Shown: positions 11,901 to 24,800 of the stretch, one piece after another
Layout of the letters: each line of letters begins with the position of its first letter
How positions within the stretch are numbered: position 1 is the stretch's first letter
Source of the DNA: Ptiloglossa arizonensis
Taxonomy: Eukaryota > Arthropoda > Insecta > Hymenoptera > Colletidae
Direction of reading: 5' to 3'
Assembly: GCF_051014685.1 (NCBI RefSeq)
Contig: NW_027478885.1
Coordinates: forward strand, 248,001 to 312,000
DNA length: 64,000 nt
Made by a program: the position numbers and the translations under genes
The notes under the pieces: generated by a model
The model's database searches: none
What the model saw: only the letters and a program-made list of their open reading frames with translations
What the model was told of the DNA's origin: nothing

Positions 11901-12248
11901 GCATACCGTTGTAATCGGGCGAGTTTCTACTTTCAGATGCAACAGAAATTTTGCGAATTGGTCAATCCGTTCGCGAGATATGGCAGTTTGGAGGTAAGAA
12001 ACGCTTGAGAAACTCAAAATTTTCGCAGTTCTGATGCTCGACAAGCATAACTAGAACGGTCTAGGGGAAAAGTACGCATACCGTTGCAATCGGGCGACTT
12101 TCTACTTTCAGATGCAACAGAAATTTTGCGGATTGGTCAATCCGTTCGCGAGATATGGCAGTTTGGAGGTAAGAAACGGTTGAGAAACTCAAAATTATCA
12201 CAGTTCTGATGTTCGAAACGAATAACCAGAATGGCCTAGGGGAAAAGT
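8924..12248 (+). repeat. 11-monomer unit (1925 bp) and an 8-monomer second copy
   Basis: Eleven monomers from 8924 to 10848 form a unit whose first eight types recur in the same order at 10849-12248. Ordered markers are: AAGAGACGC with a GGAGAAAAGTAT junction (8924, 10849); T62 (9099, 11024); GGTATG (9449, 11374); C25 with AACGAGTAACC (9624, 11549); CACATGAAAC with AAACCC and TTCTCATG (9799, 11724); GCGAATTGG (9974, 11899); TTGCAATC with AATGG (10149, 12074). After 12248 the order departs from the first copy. Confidence 0.85.
9097..9106. other. Junction variant making a perfect 10-bp palindrome
   Basis: A C-to-T change at monomer position 2 turns the usual junction GTACGCATAC into GTATGCATAC, a perfect palindrome. 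The same form is found at 11022, 15047, 16622, 23271, 25196 and 26596, always after the AAGAGACGC monomer whose junction reads GGAGAAAAG. All seven lie in the 11-monomer domain, so they are copies of one event. Confidence 0.85.
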
Positions 12249-14698
12249 ACGCATACCGTTGTAATCGGGCGAGTTTCTACTTTCAGATGCAACAGAAATT
12301 TTGCGGATTGGTCAATCCGTTCGCGAGATATGGCAGTTTGGAGGTAAGAAACGCTTGAGAAACTCAAAATTTTCGCAGTTCTGATGCTCGAAACGAATAA
12401 CTAGAACGGCCTAGGGGAAAAGTACGCATTCCGTTGTAATCGGGCGAGTTTCTACTTTCAGATGCAACAGAAATTTTGCGGATTAGTCAATCCGTTCGCG
12501 AGAAATGGCAGTTTGGAAGTATGAATCGCTTGATAAACTCAAAATTTTCGCAGTTCTGATGCTCGACAAGCATAACTAGAACGGTCTAGGGGAAAAGTAC
12601 GCATACCGTTGTAATCGGGCGACTTTCTACTTTCAGATGCAACAGAAATTTTGCGGATTGGTCAATCCGTTCGCGAGATATGGCAGTTTGTATGTAAGAA
12701 ACGCTTGAGAAACTCAAAATTATCACAGTTCTGATGCTCGAAACGAGTAACCAGAACGGCCTAGGGGAAAAGTACGCATACCGTTGTAATCGGGCGAGTT
12801 TCTACTTTCACATGAAACTGAAATTTTGCGGATTGGTCAATCCGTTCGCGAGATATGGCAGTTTGGAGGTAAGCAACGCTTGAGAAACCCAAAATTTTCG
12901 CAGTTCTCATGCTCGAAGCGAATAACTACAACGGCCTAGGGGAAAAGTACGCATACCGTTGTAATCCGGCGAGTTTCTACTTTCAGATGCAACAGAAATT
13001 TTGCGGATTGGTCAATCCGTTCGCGAGATATGGCAGTTTGTATGTAAGAAACGCTTGAGAAACTCAACATTTTCGCAGTTCTGATGCTCGAAACGAATAA
13101 ATAGAACGGCCTCGGGGAAAAGTACGCATACCGTTGTAATCGGGCGAGTTTCTACTTTCAGATGCAACAGAAATTTTGCGGATTAGTCAATCCGTTCGCG
13201 AGATATGGCACTTTGTAGGTAAGAAACGCTTGAGAAACTCAACATTTTCGCAGTTCTGATGCTCGAAACGAATAACTAGAACGGCCTAGGGGAAAAGTAC
13301 GCATACCGTTGTAATCGGGCGAGTTTCTACTTTCAGATGCAACAGAAATTTTGCGGATTGGTCAATCCGTTCGCGAGATATGGCAGTTTGGAGGTAAGAA
13401 ACGCTTGAGAAACTCAACATTTTCGCAGTTCTGATGCTCGACAAGCATAACTAGAACGGACTAGGGGACAAGTACGCATACCGTTGTAATCGGGCGACAT
13501 TCTACTTTCAGATGCAACAGAAATTTTGCGGATTGGTCAATCCGTTCGCGAGATATGGCAGTTTGGAGGTAAGAAACGGTTGAGAAACTCAAAATTATCA
13601 CAGTTCTGATGTTCGAAACGAATAACCAGAATGGCCTAGGGGAAAAGTACGCATACCGTTGTAATCGGGCGAGTTTCTACTTTCAGATGCAACAGAAATT
13701 TTGCGGATTAGTCAATCCGATCGCGAGATATGGCAGTTTGGAGGTAAGAAACGCTTGAGAAACTCAAAATTTTCGCAGTTCTGATGCTCGACAAGCATAA
13801 CTAGAACGGTCTAGGGGAAAAGCACGCATACCGTTGTAATCGGGCGAGTTTCTACTTTCAGATGCAACAGAAATTTTGCGGATTAGTCAATCCGTTCCCG
13901 AGATATGGCAGTTTGGAGGTAAGAAACGCTTGAGAAACTCAAAATTTTCGCAGTTCTGATGCTCGACAAGCATAACTAGAACGGTCTAGGGGAAAAGTAC
14001 GCATACCGTTGTAATCGGGCGAGTTTCTACTTTCAGATGCAACAGAAATTTTGCGGATTAGTCAATCCGTTCGCGAGATATGGCAGTTTGGAGGTAAGAA
14101 ACGCTTGAGAATCTCAAAATTTTAGCAGTTCTGATGCTCGAAACGAATAACTAGAACGGACTAGGGGAAAAGTACGCATACCGTTGTAATCGGGCGACTT
14201 TCTACTTTCAGATGCAACAGAAATTTTGCGGATTGGTCAATCAGTTCGCGAGATATGGCAGTTTGGAGGTAAGAAACGGTTGAGAAACTCAAAATTTTCA
14301 CAGTTCTGATGCTCGAAACGAATAACCAGAACGGCCTAGGGGAAAAGTACGCATACCGTTGTAATCGGGCGAGTTTCTACATTCAGATGCAACAGAAATT
14401 TTGCGGATTGGTCAATCCGTTCGCGAGATATGGCAGTTTGGAGGTAAGAAACGCTTGAGAAACTCAAAATTGTCGCAGTTCTGATGCTCGACAAGCATAA
14501 CTAGAACGGTCTAGGGGAAAAGTACGCATACCGTTGTAATCGGGCGAGTTTCTACTTACAGATGCAACAGAAACTTTGCGGATTAGTTAATCCGTTCGCG
14601 AGATATGGCAGTTTGGAGGTAAGAAACGCTTGAGAAACTCAAAATTTTCGCAGTTCCGATGCTCGACAAGCATAACTAGAACGGTCTAGGGGAAAAGT
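10674..14698 (+). repeat. Long unit, copy 1 (23 monomers)
   Basis: The monomer order from 10674 to 14698 is repeated in 16274-20472. Matching markers at 5600-bp displacement include ACGCATTCCG with AGAAATGG (12424 and 18024), TGTATG with C25 (12599 and 18199), AATCCGGCG (12949 and 18549) and GGCACTTTG (13124 and 18724). From 13299 the displacement grows to 5775 because copy 2 gained one monomer. Later matches include GACATTCTAC (13474 and 19249), TTCCCGAG (13824 and 19598) and GAGAATCTC with TTTAGCAG (13999 and 19773). Confidence 0.85.
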
Positions 14699-16273
14699 AC
14701 GCATACCGTTGTAATCGGGCGAGTTTCTACTTTCAGATGCAACAGAAATTTTGCGGATTGGTCAATCCGTTCGCGAGATATGGCAGTTTGGAGGTAAGAA
14801 ACGTTTGAGAAACTCAAAATTATCACAGTTCTGATGTTCGAAACGAATAACCAGAACGGCCTAGGGGAAAAGTACGCATACCGTTGTAATCGGGCGAGTT
14901 TCTACTTTCAGATGCAACAGAAATTTTGCGGATTAGTCAATCCGTTCGCGAGATATGGCAGTTTGGAGGTAAGAGACGCTTGAGAAACTCAAAATTTTCG
15001 CAGTTCTGATGCTCGACAAGCATAACTAGAACGGTCTAGGAGAAAAGTATGCATACCGTTGTAATCGGGCGAGTTTCTACTTTCAGATGCAACAGAAATT
15101 TTGCGGATTTGTCAATCCGTTCGCGAGATATGGCAGTTTGGAGGTAAGAAACGCTTGAGAAACTCAAAATTTTCGCAGTTCTGATGCTCGACAAGCATAA
15201 CTAGAACGGTCTAGGGGAAGAGTACGCATACCGTTGTAATCGGGCGAGTTTCTACTTTCAGATGCAACAGAAATTTTGCGGATTGGTCAATCCGTTCGCG
15301 AGATATGGCAGTTTGGAGGTAAGAAACGCTTGAGAAACTCAAAATTTTCGCAGTTCTGATGCTCGAAACGAATAACTAGAACGGCCTAGGGGAAAAGTAC
15401 GCATACCGTTGTAATCGGGCGAGTTTCTACTTTCAGATGCAACAGAAATTTTGCGGATTAGTCAATCCGTTCGCGAGATATGGCAGTTTGGAGGTATGAA
15501 ACGCTTGAGAAACTCAAAATTTTCGCAGTTCTGATGCTCGACAAGCATAACTAGAACGGTCTAGGGGAAAAGTACGCATACCGTTGTAATCGGGCGACTT
15601 TCTACTTTCAGATGCAACAGAAATTTTGCGGATTGGTCAATCCGTTCGCGAGATATGGCAGTTTGGAGGTAAGAAACGGTTGAGAAACTCAAAATTATCA
15701 CAGTTCTGATGCTCGAAACGTGTAACCAGAACGGCCTAGGGGAAAAGTACGCATACCGTTGTAATCGGGCGAGTTTCTACTTTCACATGAAACAGAAATT
15801 TTGCGGATTGGTCAATCCGTTCGCGAGATATGGCAGTTTGGAGGTAAGCAACGCTTGAGAAACCCAAAATTATCACAGTTCTGATGTTCGAAACGAATAA
15901 CCAGAACGGCCTAGGGGAAAAGTACGCATACCGTTGTAATCGGGCGACTTTCTACTTTCAGATGCAACAGAAATTTTGCGGATTGGTCAATCCGTTCGCG
16001 AGATATGGCAGTTTGGAGGTAAGAAACGGTTGAGAAACTCAAAATTATCACAGTTCTGATGCTCGAAACGAATAACCAGAACGGCCTAGGGGAAAAGTAC
16101 GCATACCGTTGTAATCGGGCGAGTTTCTACTTTCAGATGCAACAGAAATTTTGCGGATTGGTCAATCCGTTCGCGAGATATGGCAGTTTGGAGGTAAGAA
16201 ACGCTTGAGAAACTCAAAATTGTCGCAGTTCTGATGCTCGACAAGCATAACTAGAACGGTCTAGGGGAAAAGT
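14699..16273 (+). repeat. Nine-monomer spacer between the two long units
   Basis: Nine monomers separate the long-unit copies. The first six (14699-15748) match 16274-17323 at a displacement of 1575 bp, so this spacer is itself an earlier partial copy of the start of the long unit. It contains the hybrid monomer at 15749 and then two monomers (15924, 16099) that reappear in the 11-monomer domain at 22398/22573 and 24323/24498. Confidence 0.8.
15749..15923 (+). repeat. Hybrid monomer
   Basis: The 5' part has CACATGAAAC, GCAACGC and AAACCC, the signature of the monomer type at 9799 or 17324. The 3' part switches to TTATCACAG, ATGTTCG and ATAACCAG, the signature of the type at 14699 or 16274. 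The switch lies between monomer positions 117 and 124. It is best read as the product of an out-of-register exchange or conversion between two types. Confidence 0.75.
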
Positions 16274-18898
16274 ACGCATACCGTTGTAATCGGGCGAGTT
16301 TCTACTTTCAGATGCAACAGAAATTTTGCGGATTGGTCAATCCGTTCGCGAGATATGGCAGTTTGGAGGTAAGAAACGTTTGAGAAACTCAAAATTATCA
16401 CAGTTCTGATGTTCGAAACGAATAACCAGAACGGCCTAGGGGAAAAGTACGCATACCGTTGTAATCGGGCGAGTTTCTACTTTCAGATGCAACAGAAATT
16501 TTGCGGATTAGTCAATCCGTTCGCGAGATATGGCAGTTTGGAGGTAAGAGACGCTTGAGAAACTCAAAATTTTCGCAGTTCTGATGCTCGACAAGCATAA
16601 CTAGAACGGTCTAGGAGAAAAGTATGCATACCGTTGTAATCGGGCGAGTTTCTACTTTCAGATGCAACAGAAATTTTGCGGATTTGTCAATCCGTTCGCG
16701 AGATATGGCAGTTTGGAGGTAAGAAACGCTTGAGAAACTCAAAATTTTCGCAGTTCTGATGCTCGACAAGCATAACTAGAACGGTCTAGGGGAAGAGTAC
16801 GCATACCGTTGTAATCGGGCGAGTTTCTACTTTCAGATGCAACAGAAATTTTGCGGATTGGTCAATCCGTTCGCGAGATATGGCAGTTTGGAGGTAAGAA
16901 ACGCTTGAGAAACTCAAAATTTTCGCAGTTCTGATGCTCGAAACGAATAACTAGAACGGCCTAGGGGAAAAGTACGCATACCGTTGTAATCGGGCGAGTT
17001 TCTACTTTCAGATGCAACAGAAATTTTGCGGATTAGTCAATCCGTTCGCGAGATATGGCAGTTTGGAGGTATGAAACGCTTGAGAAACTCAAAGTTTTCG
17101 CAGTTCTGATGCTCGACAAGCATAACTAGAACGGTCTAGGGGAAAAGTACGCATACCGTTGTAATCGGGCGACTTTCTACTTTCAGATGCAACAGAAATT
17201 TTGCGGATTGGTCAATCCGTTCGCGAGATATGGCAGTTTGGAGGTAAGAAACGGTTGAGAAACTCAAAATTATCACAGTTCTGATGCTCGAAACGAGTAA
17301 CCAGAACGGCCTAGGGGAAAAGTACGCATACCGTTGTAATCGGGCGAGTTTCTACTTTCACATGAAACAGAAATTTTGCGGATTGGTCAATCCGTTCGCG
17401 AGATATGGCAGTTTGGAGGTAAGCAACGCTTGAGAAACCCAAAATTTTCGCAGTTCTCATGCTCGAAGCGAATAACTAGAACGGCCTAGGGGAAAAGTAC
17501 GCATACCGTTGTAATCGGGCGAGTTTCTACTTTCAGATGCAACAGAAATTTTGCGAATTGGTCAATCCGTTCGCGAGATATGGCAGTTTGGAGGTAAGAA
17601 ACGCTTGAGAAACTCAAAATTTTCGCAGTTCTGATGCTCGACAAGCATAACTAGAACGGTCTAGGGGAAAAGTACGCATACCGTTGCAATCGGGCGACTT
17701 TCTACTTTCAGATGCAACAGAAATTTTGCGGATTGGTCAATCCGTTCGCGAGATATGGCAGTTTGGAGGTAAGAAACGGTTGAGAAACTCAAAATTATCA
17801 CAGTTCTGATGTTCGAAACGAATAACCAGAATGGCCTAGGGGAAAAGTACGCATACCGTTGTAATCGGGCGAGTTTCTACTTTCAGATGCAACAGAAATT
17901 TTGCGGATTGGTCAATCCGTTCGCGAGATATGGCAGTTTGGAGGTAAGAAACGCTTGAGAAACTCAAAATTTTCGCAGTTCTGATGCTCGAAACGAATAA
18001 CTAGAACGGCCTAGGGGAAAAGTACGCATTCCGTTGTAATCGGGCGAGTTTCTACTTTCAGATGCAACAGAAATTTTGCGGATTAGTCAATCCGTTCGCG
18101 AGAAATGGCAGTTTGGAAGTATGAAACGCTTGATAAACTCAAAATTTTCGCAGTTCTGATGCTCGACAAGCATAACTAGAACGGTCTAGGGGAAAAGTAC
18201 GCATACCGTTGTAATCGGGCGACTTTCTACTTTCAGATGCAACAGAAATTTTGCGGATTGGTCAATCCGTTCGCGAGATATGGCAGTTTGTATGTAAGAA
18301 ACGCTTGAGAAACTCAAAATTATCACAGTTCTGATGCTCGAAACGAGTAACCAGAACGGCCTAGGGGAAAAGTACGCATACCGTTGTAATCGGGCGAGTT
18401 TCTACTTTCACATGAAACTGAAATTTTGCGGATTGGTCAATCCGTTCGCGAGATATGGCAGTTTGGAGGTAAGCAACGCTTGAGAAACCCAAAATTTTCG
18501 CAGTTCTCATGCTCGAAGCGAATAACTACAACGGCCTAGGGGAAAAGTACGCATACCGTTGTAATCCGGCGAGTTTCTACTTTCAGATGCAACAGAAATT
18601 TTGCGGATTGGTCAATCCGTTCGCGAGATATGGCAGTTTGTATGTAAGAAACGCTTGAGAAACTCAACATTTTCGCAGTTCTGATGCTCGAAACGAATAA
18701 ATAGAACGGCCTAGGGGAAAAGTACGCATACCGTTGTAATCGGGCGAGTTTCTACTTTCAGATGCAACAGAAATTTTGCGGATTAGTCAATCCGTTCGCG
18801 AGATATGGCACTTTGTAGGTAAGAAACGCTTGAGAAACTCAACATTTTCGCAGTTCTGATGCTCGAAACGAATAACTAGAACGGCCTAGGGGAAAAGT

Positions 18899-19073
18899 AC
18901 GCATACCGTTGTAATCTGGCGAGTTTCTACTTTCAGATGCAACAGAAATTTTGCGGATTAGTCAATCCGTTCGCGAGATATGGCAGTTTGGAGGTAAGAA
19001 ACGCTTGAGAAACTCAAAATTTTCACAGTTCTGATGCTCGAAACGAATAACCAGAACGGCCTAGGGGAAAAGT
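18899..19073 (+). repeat. Extra monomer absent from copy 1
   Basis: It reads AATCTGGCGAG near its start, A62, TTTTCACAG and ATAACCAG. The flanking monomers 18724 and 19074 correspond to the adjacent monomers 13124 and 13299 in copy 1, so one monomer was gained here or lost there. Its type resembles 28698 and 36746. Confidence 0.75.
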
Positions 19074-19423
19074 ACGCATACCGTTGTAATCGGGCGAGTT
19101 TCTACTTTCAGATGCAACAGAAATTTTGCGGATTGGTCAATCCGTTCGCGAGATATGGCAGTTTGGAGGTAAGAAACGCTTGAGAAACTCAACATTTTCG
19201 CAGTTCTGATGCTCGACAAGCATAACTAGAACGGACTAGGGGACAAGTACGCATACCGTTGTAATCGGGCGACATTCTACTTTCAGATGCAACAGAAATT
19301 TTGCGGATTGGTCAATCCGTTCGCGAGATATGGCAGTTTGGAGGTAAGAAACGGTTGAGAAACTCAAAATTATCACAGTTCTGATGTTCGAAACGAATAA
19401 CCAGAATGGCCTAGGGGAAAAGT

Positions 19424-19597
19424 ACGCATACCGTTGTAATCGGGCGAGTTTCTACTTTCAGATGCAACAGAAATTTTGCGGATTAGTCAATCCGATCGCG
19501 AGATATGGCAGTTTGGAGGTAAGAAACGCTTGAGAAACTCAAAATTTTCGCAGTTCTGATGCTCGACAAGCATAACTAGAACGGTCTAGGGAAAAGC
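19424..19597 (+). repeat. 174-bp monomer with GGG junction
   Basis: It ends CTAGGGAAAAGC, one G short. Its counterpart in copy 1 at 13649 has four G and the same AAGC ending, so the deletion occurred after the long-unit duplication or is a base-calling error. Confidence 0.85.
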
Positions 19598-19772
19598 ACG
19601 CATACCGTTGTAATCGGGCGAGTTTCTACTTTCAGATGCAACAGAAATTTTGCGGATTAGTCAATCCGTTCCCGAGATATGGCAGTTTGGAGGTAAGAAA
19701 CGCTTGAGAAACTCAAAATTTTCGCAGTTCTGATGCTCGACAAGCATAACTAGAACGGTCTAGGGGAAAAGT

Positions 19773-21872
19773 ACGCATACCGTTGTAATCGGGCGAGTTT
19801 CTACTTTCAGATGCAACAGAAATTTTGCGGATTAGTCAATCCGTTCGCGAGATATGGCAGTTTGGAGGTAAGAAACGCTTGAGAATCTCAAAATTTTAGC
19901 AGTTCTGATGCTCGAAACGAATAACTAGAACGGACTAGGGGAAAAGTACGCATACCGTTGTAATCGGGCGACTTTCTACTTTCAGATGCAACAGAAATTT
20001 TGCGGATTGGTCAATCAGTTCGCGAGATATGGCAGTTTGGAGGTAAGAAACGGTTGAGAAACTCAAAATTTTCACAGTTCTGATGCTCGAAACGAATAAC
20101 CAGAACGGCCTAGGGGAAAAGTACGCATACCGTTGTAATCGGGCGAGTTTCTACTTTCAGATGCAACAGAAATTTTGCGGATTGGTCAATCCGTTCGCGA
20201 GATATGGCAGTTTGGAGGTAAGAAACGCTTGAGAAACTCAAAATTGTCGCAGTTCTGATGCTCGACAAGCATAACTAGAACGGTCTAGGGGAAAAGTACG
20301 CATACCGTTGTAATCGGGCGAGTTTCTACTTACAGATGCAACAGAAACTTTGCGGATTAGTTAATCCGTTCGCGAGATATGGCAGTTTGGAGGTAAGAAA
20401 CGCTTGAGAAACTCAAAATTTTCGCAGTTCCGATGCTCGACAAGCATAACTAGAACGGTCTAGGGGAAAAGTACGCATACCGTTGTAATCGGGCGAGTTT
20501 CTACTTTCAGATGCAACAGAAATTTTGCGGATTGGTCAATCCGTTCGCGAGATATGGCAGTTTGGAGGTAAGAAACGCTTGAGAAACTCAAAATTTTCGC
20601 AGTTCTGATGCTCGAAACGAATAACTAGAACGGCCTAGGGGAAAAGTACGCATACCGTTGTAATCGGGCGAGTTTCTACTTTCAGATGCAACAGAAATTT
20701 TGCGGATTAGTCAATCCGTTCGCGAGATATGGCAGTTTGGAGGTATGAAACGCTTGAGAAACTCAAAATTTTCGCAGTTCTGATGCTCGACAAGCATAAC
20801 TAGAACGGTCTAGGGGAAAAGTACGCATACCGTTGTAATCGGGCGACTTTCTACTTTCAGATGCAACAGAAATTTTGCGGATTAGTCAATCCGTTCGCGA
20901 GATATGGCAGTTTGGAGGTAAGAAACGCTTGAGAATCTCAAAATTTTAGCAGTTCTGATGCTCGAAACGAATAACTAGAACGGACTAGGGGAAAAGTACG
21001 CATACCGTTGTAATCGGGCGACTTTCTACTTTCAGATGCAACAGAAATTTTGCGGATTGGTCAATCAGTTCGCGAGATATGGCAGTTTGGAGGTAAGAAA
21101 CGGTTGAGAAACTCAAAATTTTCACAGTTCTGATGCTCGAAACGAATAACCAGAACGGCCTAGGGGAAAAGTACGCATACCGTTGTAATCGGGCGAGTTT
21201 CTACTTTCAGATGCAACAGAAATTTTGCGGATTGGTCAATCCGTTCGCGAGATATGGCAGTTTGGAGGTAAGAAACGCTTGAGAAACTCAAAATTGTCGC
21301 AGTTCTGATGCTCGACAAGCATAACTAGAACGGTCTAGGGGAAAAGTACGCATACCGTTGTAATCGGGCGAGTTTCTACTTACAGATGCAACAGAAACTT
21401 TGCGGATTAGTTAATCCGTTCGCGAGATATGGCAGTTTGGAGGTAAGAAACGCTTGAGAAACTCAAAATTTTCGCAGTTCCGATGCTCGACAAGCATAAC
21501 TAGAACGGTCTAGGGGAAAAGTACGCATACCGTTGTAATCGGGCGAGTTTCTACTTTCAGATGCAACAGAAATTTTGCGGATTGGTCAATCCGTTCGCGA
21601 GATATGGCAGTTTGGAGGTAAGAAACGCTTGAGAAACTCAAAATTTTCGCAGTTCTGATGCTCGAAACGAATAACTAGAACGGCCTAGGGGAAAAGTACG
21701 CATACCGTTGTAATCGGGCGTGTTTCTACTTTCAGATGCAACAGAAATTTTGCGGATTAGTCAATCCGTTCGCGAGATATGGCAGTTTGGAGGTATGAAA
21801 CGCTTGAGAAACTCAAAATTTTCGCAGTTCTGATGCTCGACAAGCATAACTAGAACGGTCTAGGGGAAAAGT
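19773..21872 (+). repeat. Hexamer duplication (2 x 1050 bp)
   Basis: Six monomers from 19773 match six from 20823. Markers in order: GAGAATCTC with TTTAGCAG (19773, 20823); AATCAG with CGGTTG and TTTTCACAG (19948, 20998); TTGTCGCAG (20123, 21173); TACTTACAG with AAACTTTG and GTTAATCC (20298, 21348); then two ordinary types, the last with GGTATG (20648, 21698). The first monomer of the second copy carries C25, unlike 19773, and looks like an exchange junction. Confidence 0.85.
20823..20997 (+). repeat. Hybrid junction monomer of the hexamer duplication
   Basis: Its first part has C25, as in the monomer that normally follows a GGTATG monomer (21873, 9624). From position 62 onward it matches the GAGAATCTC type at 19773, which has G25. 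The switch therefore lies between positions 25 and 62, marking the duplication joint. Confidence 0.65.
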
Positions 21873-24800
21873 ACGCATACCGTTGTAATCGGGCGACTTT
21901 CTACTTTCAGATGCAACAGAAATTTTGCGGATTGGTCAATCCGTTCGCGAGATATGGCAGTTTGGAGGTAAGAAACGGTTGAGAAACTCAAAATTATCAC
22001 AGTTCTGATGCTCGAAACGTGTAACCAGAACGGCCTAGGGGAAAAGTACGCATACCGTTGTAATCGGGCGAGTTTCTACTTTCACGTGAAACAGAAATTT
22101 TGCGGATTGGTCAATCCGTTCGCGAGATATGGCAGTTTGGAGGTAAGCAACGCTTGAGAAACCCAAAATTTTCGCAGTTCTCATGCTCGAAGCGAATAAC
22201 TAGAACGGCCTAGGGGAAAAGTACGCATACCGTTGTAATCGGGCGAGTTTCTACTTTCAGATGCAACAGAAATTTTGCGGATTGGTCAATCCGTTCGCGA
22301 GATATGGCAGTTTGGAGGTAAGAAACGTTTGAGAAACTCAAAATTATCACAGTTCTGATGTTCGAAACGAATAACCAGAACGGCCTAGGGGAAAAGTACG
22401 CATACCGTTGTAATCGGGCGACTTTCTACTTTCAGATGCAACAGAAATTTTGCGGATTGGTCAATCCGTTCGCGAGATATGGCAGTTTGGAGGTAAGAAA
22501 CGGTTGAGAAACTCAAAATTATCACAGTTCTGATGCTCGAAACGAATAACCAGAACGGCCTAGGGGAAAAGTACGCATACCGTTGTAATCGGGCGAGTTT
22601 CTACTTTCAGATGCAACAGAAATTTTGCGGATTGGTCAATCCGTTCGCGAGATATGGCAGTTTGGAGGTAAGAAACGCTTGAGAAACTCAAAATTGTCGC
22701 AGTTCTGATGCTCGACAAGCATAACTAGAACGGTCTAGGGGAAAAGTACGCATACCGTTGTAATCGGGCGAGTTTCTACTTACAGATGCAACAGAAACTT
22801 TGCGGATTAGTTAATCCGTTCGCGAGATATGGCAGTTTGGAGGTAAGAAACGCTTGAGAAACTCAAAATTTTCGCAGTTCCGATGCTCGACAAGCATAAC
22901 TAGAACGGTCTAGGGGAAAAGTACGCATACCGTTGTAATCGGGCGAGTTTCTACTTTCAGATGCAACAGAAATTTTGCGGATTGGTCAATCCGTTCGCGA
23001 GATATGGCAGTTTGGAGGTAAGAAACGTTTGAGAAACTCAAAATTATCACAGTTCTGATGTTCGAAACGAATAACCAGAACGGCCTAGGGGAAAAGTACG
23101 CATACCGTTGTAATCGGGCGAGTTTCTACTTTCAGATGCAACAGAAATTTTGCGGATTAGTCAATCCGTTCGCGAGATATGGCAGTTTGGAGGTAAGAGA
23201 CGCTTGAGAAACTCAAAATTTTCGCAGTTCTGATGCTCGACAAGCATAACTAGAACGGTCTAGGAGAAAAGTATGCATACCGTTGTAATCGGGCGAGTTT
23301 CTACTTTCAGATGCAACAGAAATTTTGCGGATTTGTCAATCCGTTCGCGAGATATGGCAGTTTGGAGGTAAGAAACGCTTGAGAAACTCAAAATTTTCGC
23401 AGTTCTGATGCTCGACAAGCATAACTAGAACGGTCTAGGGGAAGAGTACGCATACCGTTGTAATCGGGCGAGTTTCTACTTTCAGATGCAACAGAAATTT
23501 TGCGGATTGGTCAATCCGTTCGCGAGATATGGCAGTTTGGAGGTAAGAAACGCTTGAGAAACTCAAAATTTTCGCAGTTCTGATGCTCGAAACGAATAAC
23601 TAGAACGGCCTAGGGGAAAAGTACGCATACCGTTGTAATCGGGCGAGTTTCTACTATCAGATGCAACAGAAATTTTGCGGATTAGTCAATCCGTTCGCGA
23701 GATATGGCAGTTTGGAGGTATGAAACGCTTGAGAAACTCAAAATTTTCGCAGTTCTGATGCTCGACAAGCATAACTAGAACGGTCTAGGGGAAAAGTACG
23801 CATACCGTTGTAATCGGGCGACTTTCTACTTTCAGATGCAACAGAAATTTTGCGGATTGGTCAATCCGTTCGCGAGATATGGCAGTTTGGAGGTAAGAAA
23901 CGGTTGAGAAACTCAAAATTATCACAGTTCTGATGCTCGAAACGTGTAACCAGAACGGCCTAGGGGAAAAGTACGCATACCGTTGTAATCGGGCGAGTTT
24001 CTACTTTCACATGAAACAGAAATTTTGCGGATTGGTCAATCCGTTCGCGAGATATGGCAGTTTGGAGGTAAGCAACGCTTGAGAAACCCAAAATTTTCGC
24101 AGTTCTCATGCTCGAAGCGAATAACTAGAACGGCCTAGGGGAAAAGTACGCATACCGTTGTAATCGGGCGAGTTTCTACTTTCAGATGCAACAGAAATTT
24201 TGCGGATTGGTCAATCCGTTCGCGAGATATGGCAGTTTGGAGGTAAGAAACGTTTGAGAAACTCAAAATTATCACAGTTCTGATGTTCGAAACGAATAAC
24301 CAGAACGGCCTAGGGGAAAAGTACGCATACCGTTGTAATCGGGCGACTTTCTACTTTCAGATGCAACAGAAATTTTGCGGATTGGTCAATCCGTTCGCGA
24401 GATATGGCAGTTTGGAGGTAAGAAACGGTTGAGAAACTCAAAATTATCACAGTTCTGATGCTCGAAACGAATAACCAGAACGGCCTAGGGGAAAAGTACG
24501 CATACCGTTGTAATCGGGCGAGTTTCTACTATCAGATGCAACAGAAATTTTGCGGATTGGTCAATCCGTTCGCGAGATATGGCAGTTTGGAGGTAAGAAA
24601 CGCTTGAGAAACTCAAAATTGTCGCAGTTCTGATGCTCGACAAGCATAACTAGAACGGTCTAGGGGAAAAGTACGCATACCGTTGTAATCGGGCGAGTTT
24701 CTACTTACAGATGCAACAGAAACTTTGCGGATTAGTTAATCCGTTCGCGAGATATGGCAGTTTGGAGGTAAGAAACGCTTGAGAAACTCAAAATTTTCGC

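Larger units (their letters stand above)
16274..20472 (+). repeat. Long unit, copy 2 (24 monomers, one inserted, one shortened)
   Basis: This copy repeats the monomer order of 10674-14698 with two differences: an extra monomer at 18899-19073 and a one-base deletion in the monomer at 19424. The match ends at 20472, where copy 1 continues into monomers at 14699 and copy 2 continues into a different type. Confidence 0.85.
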
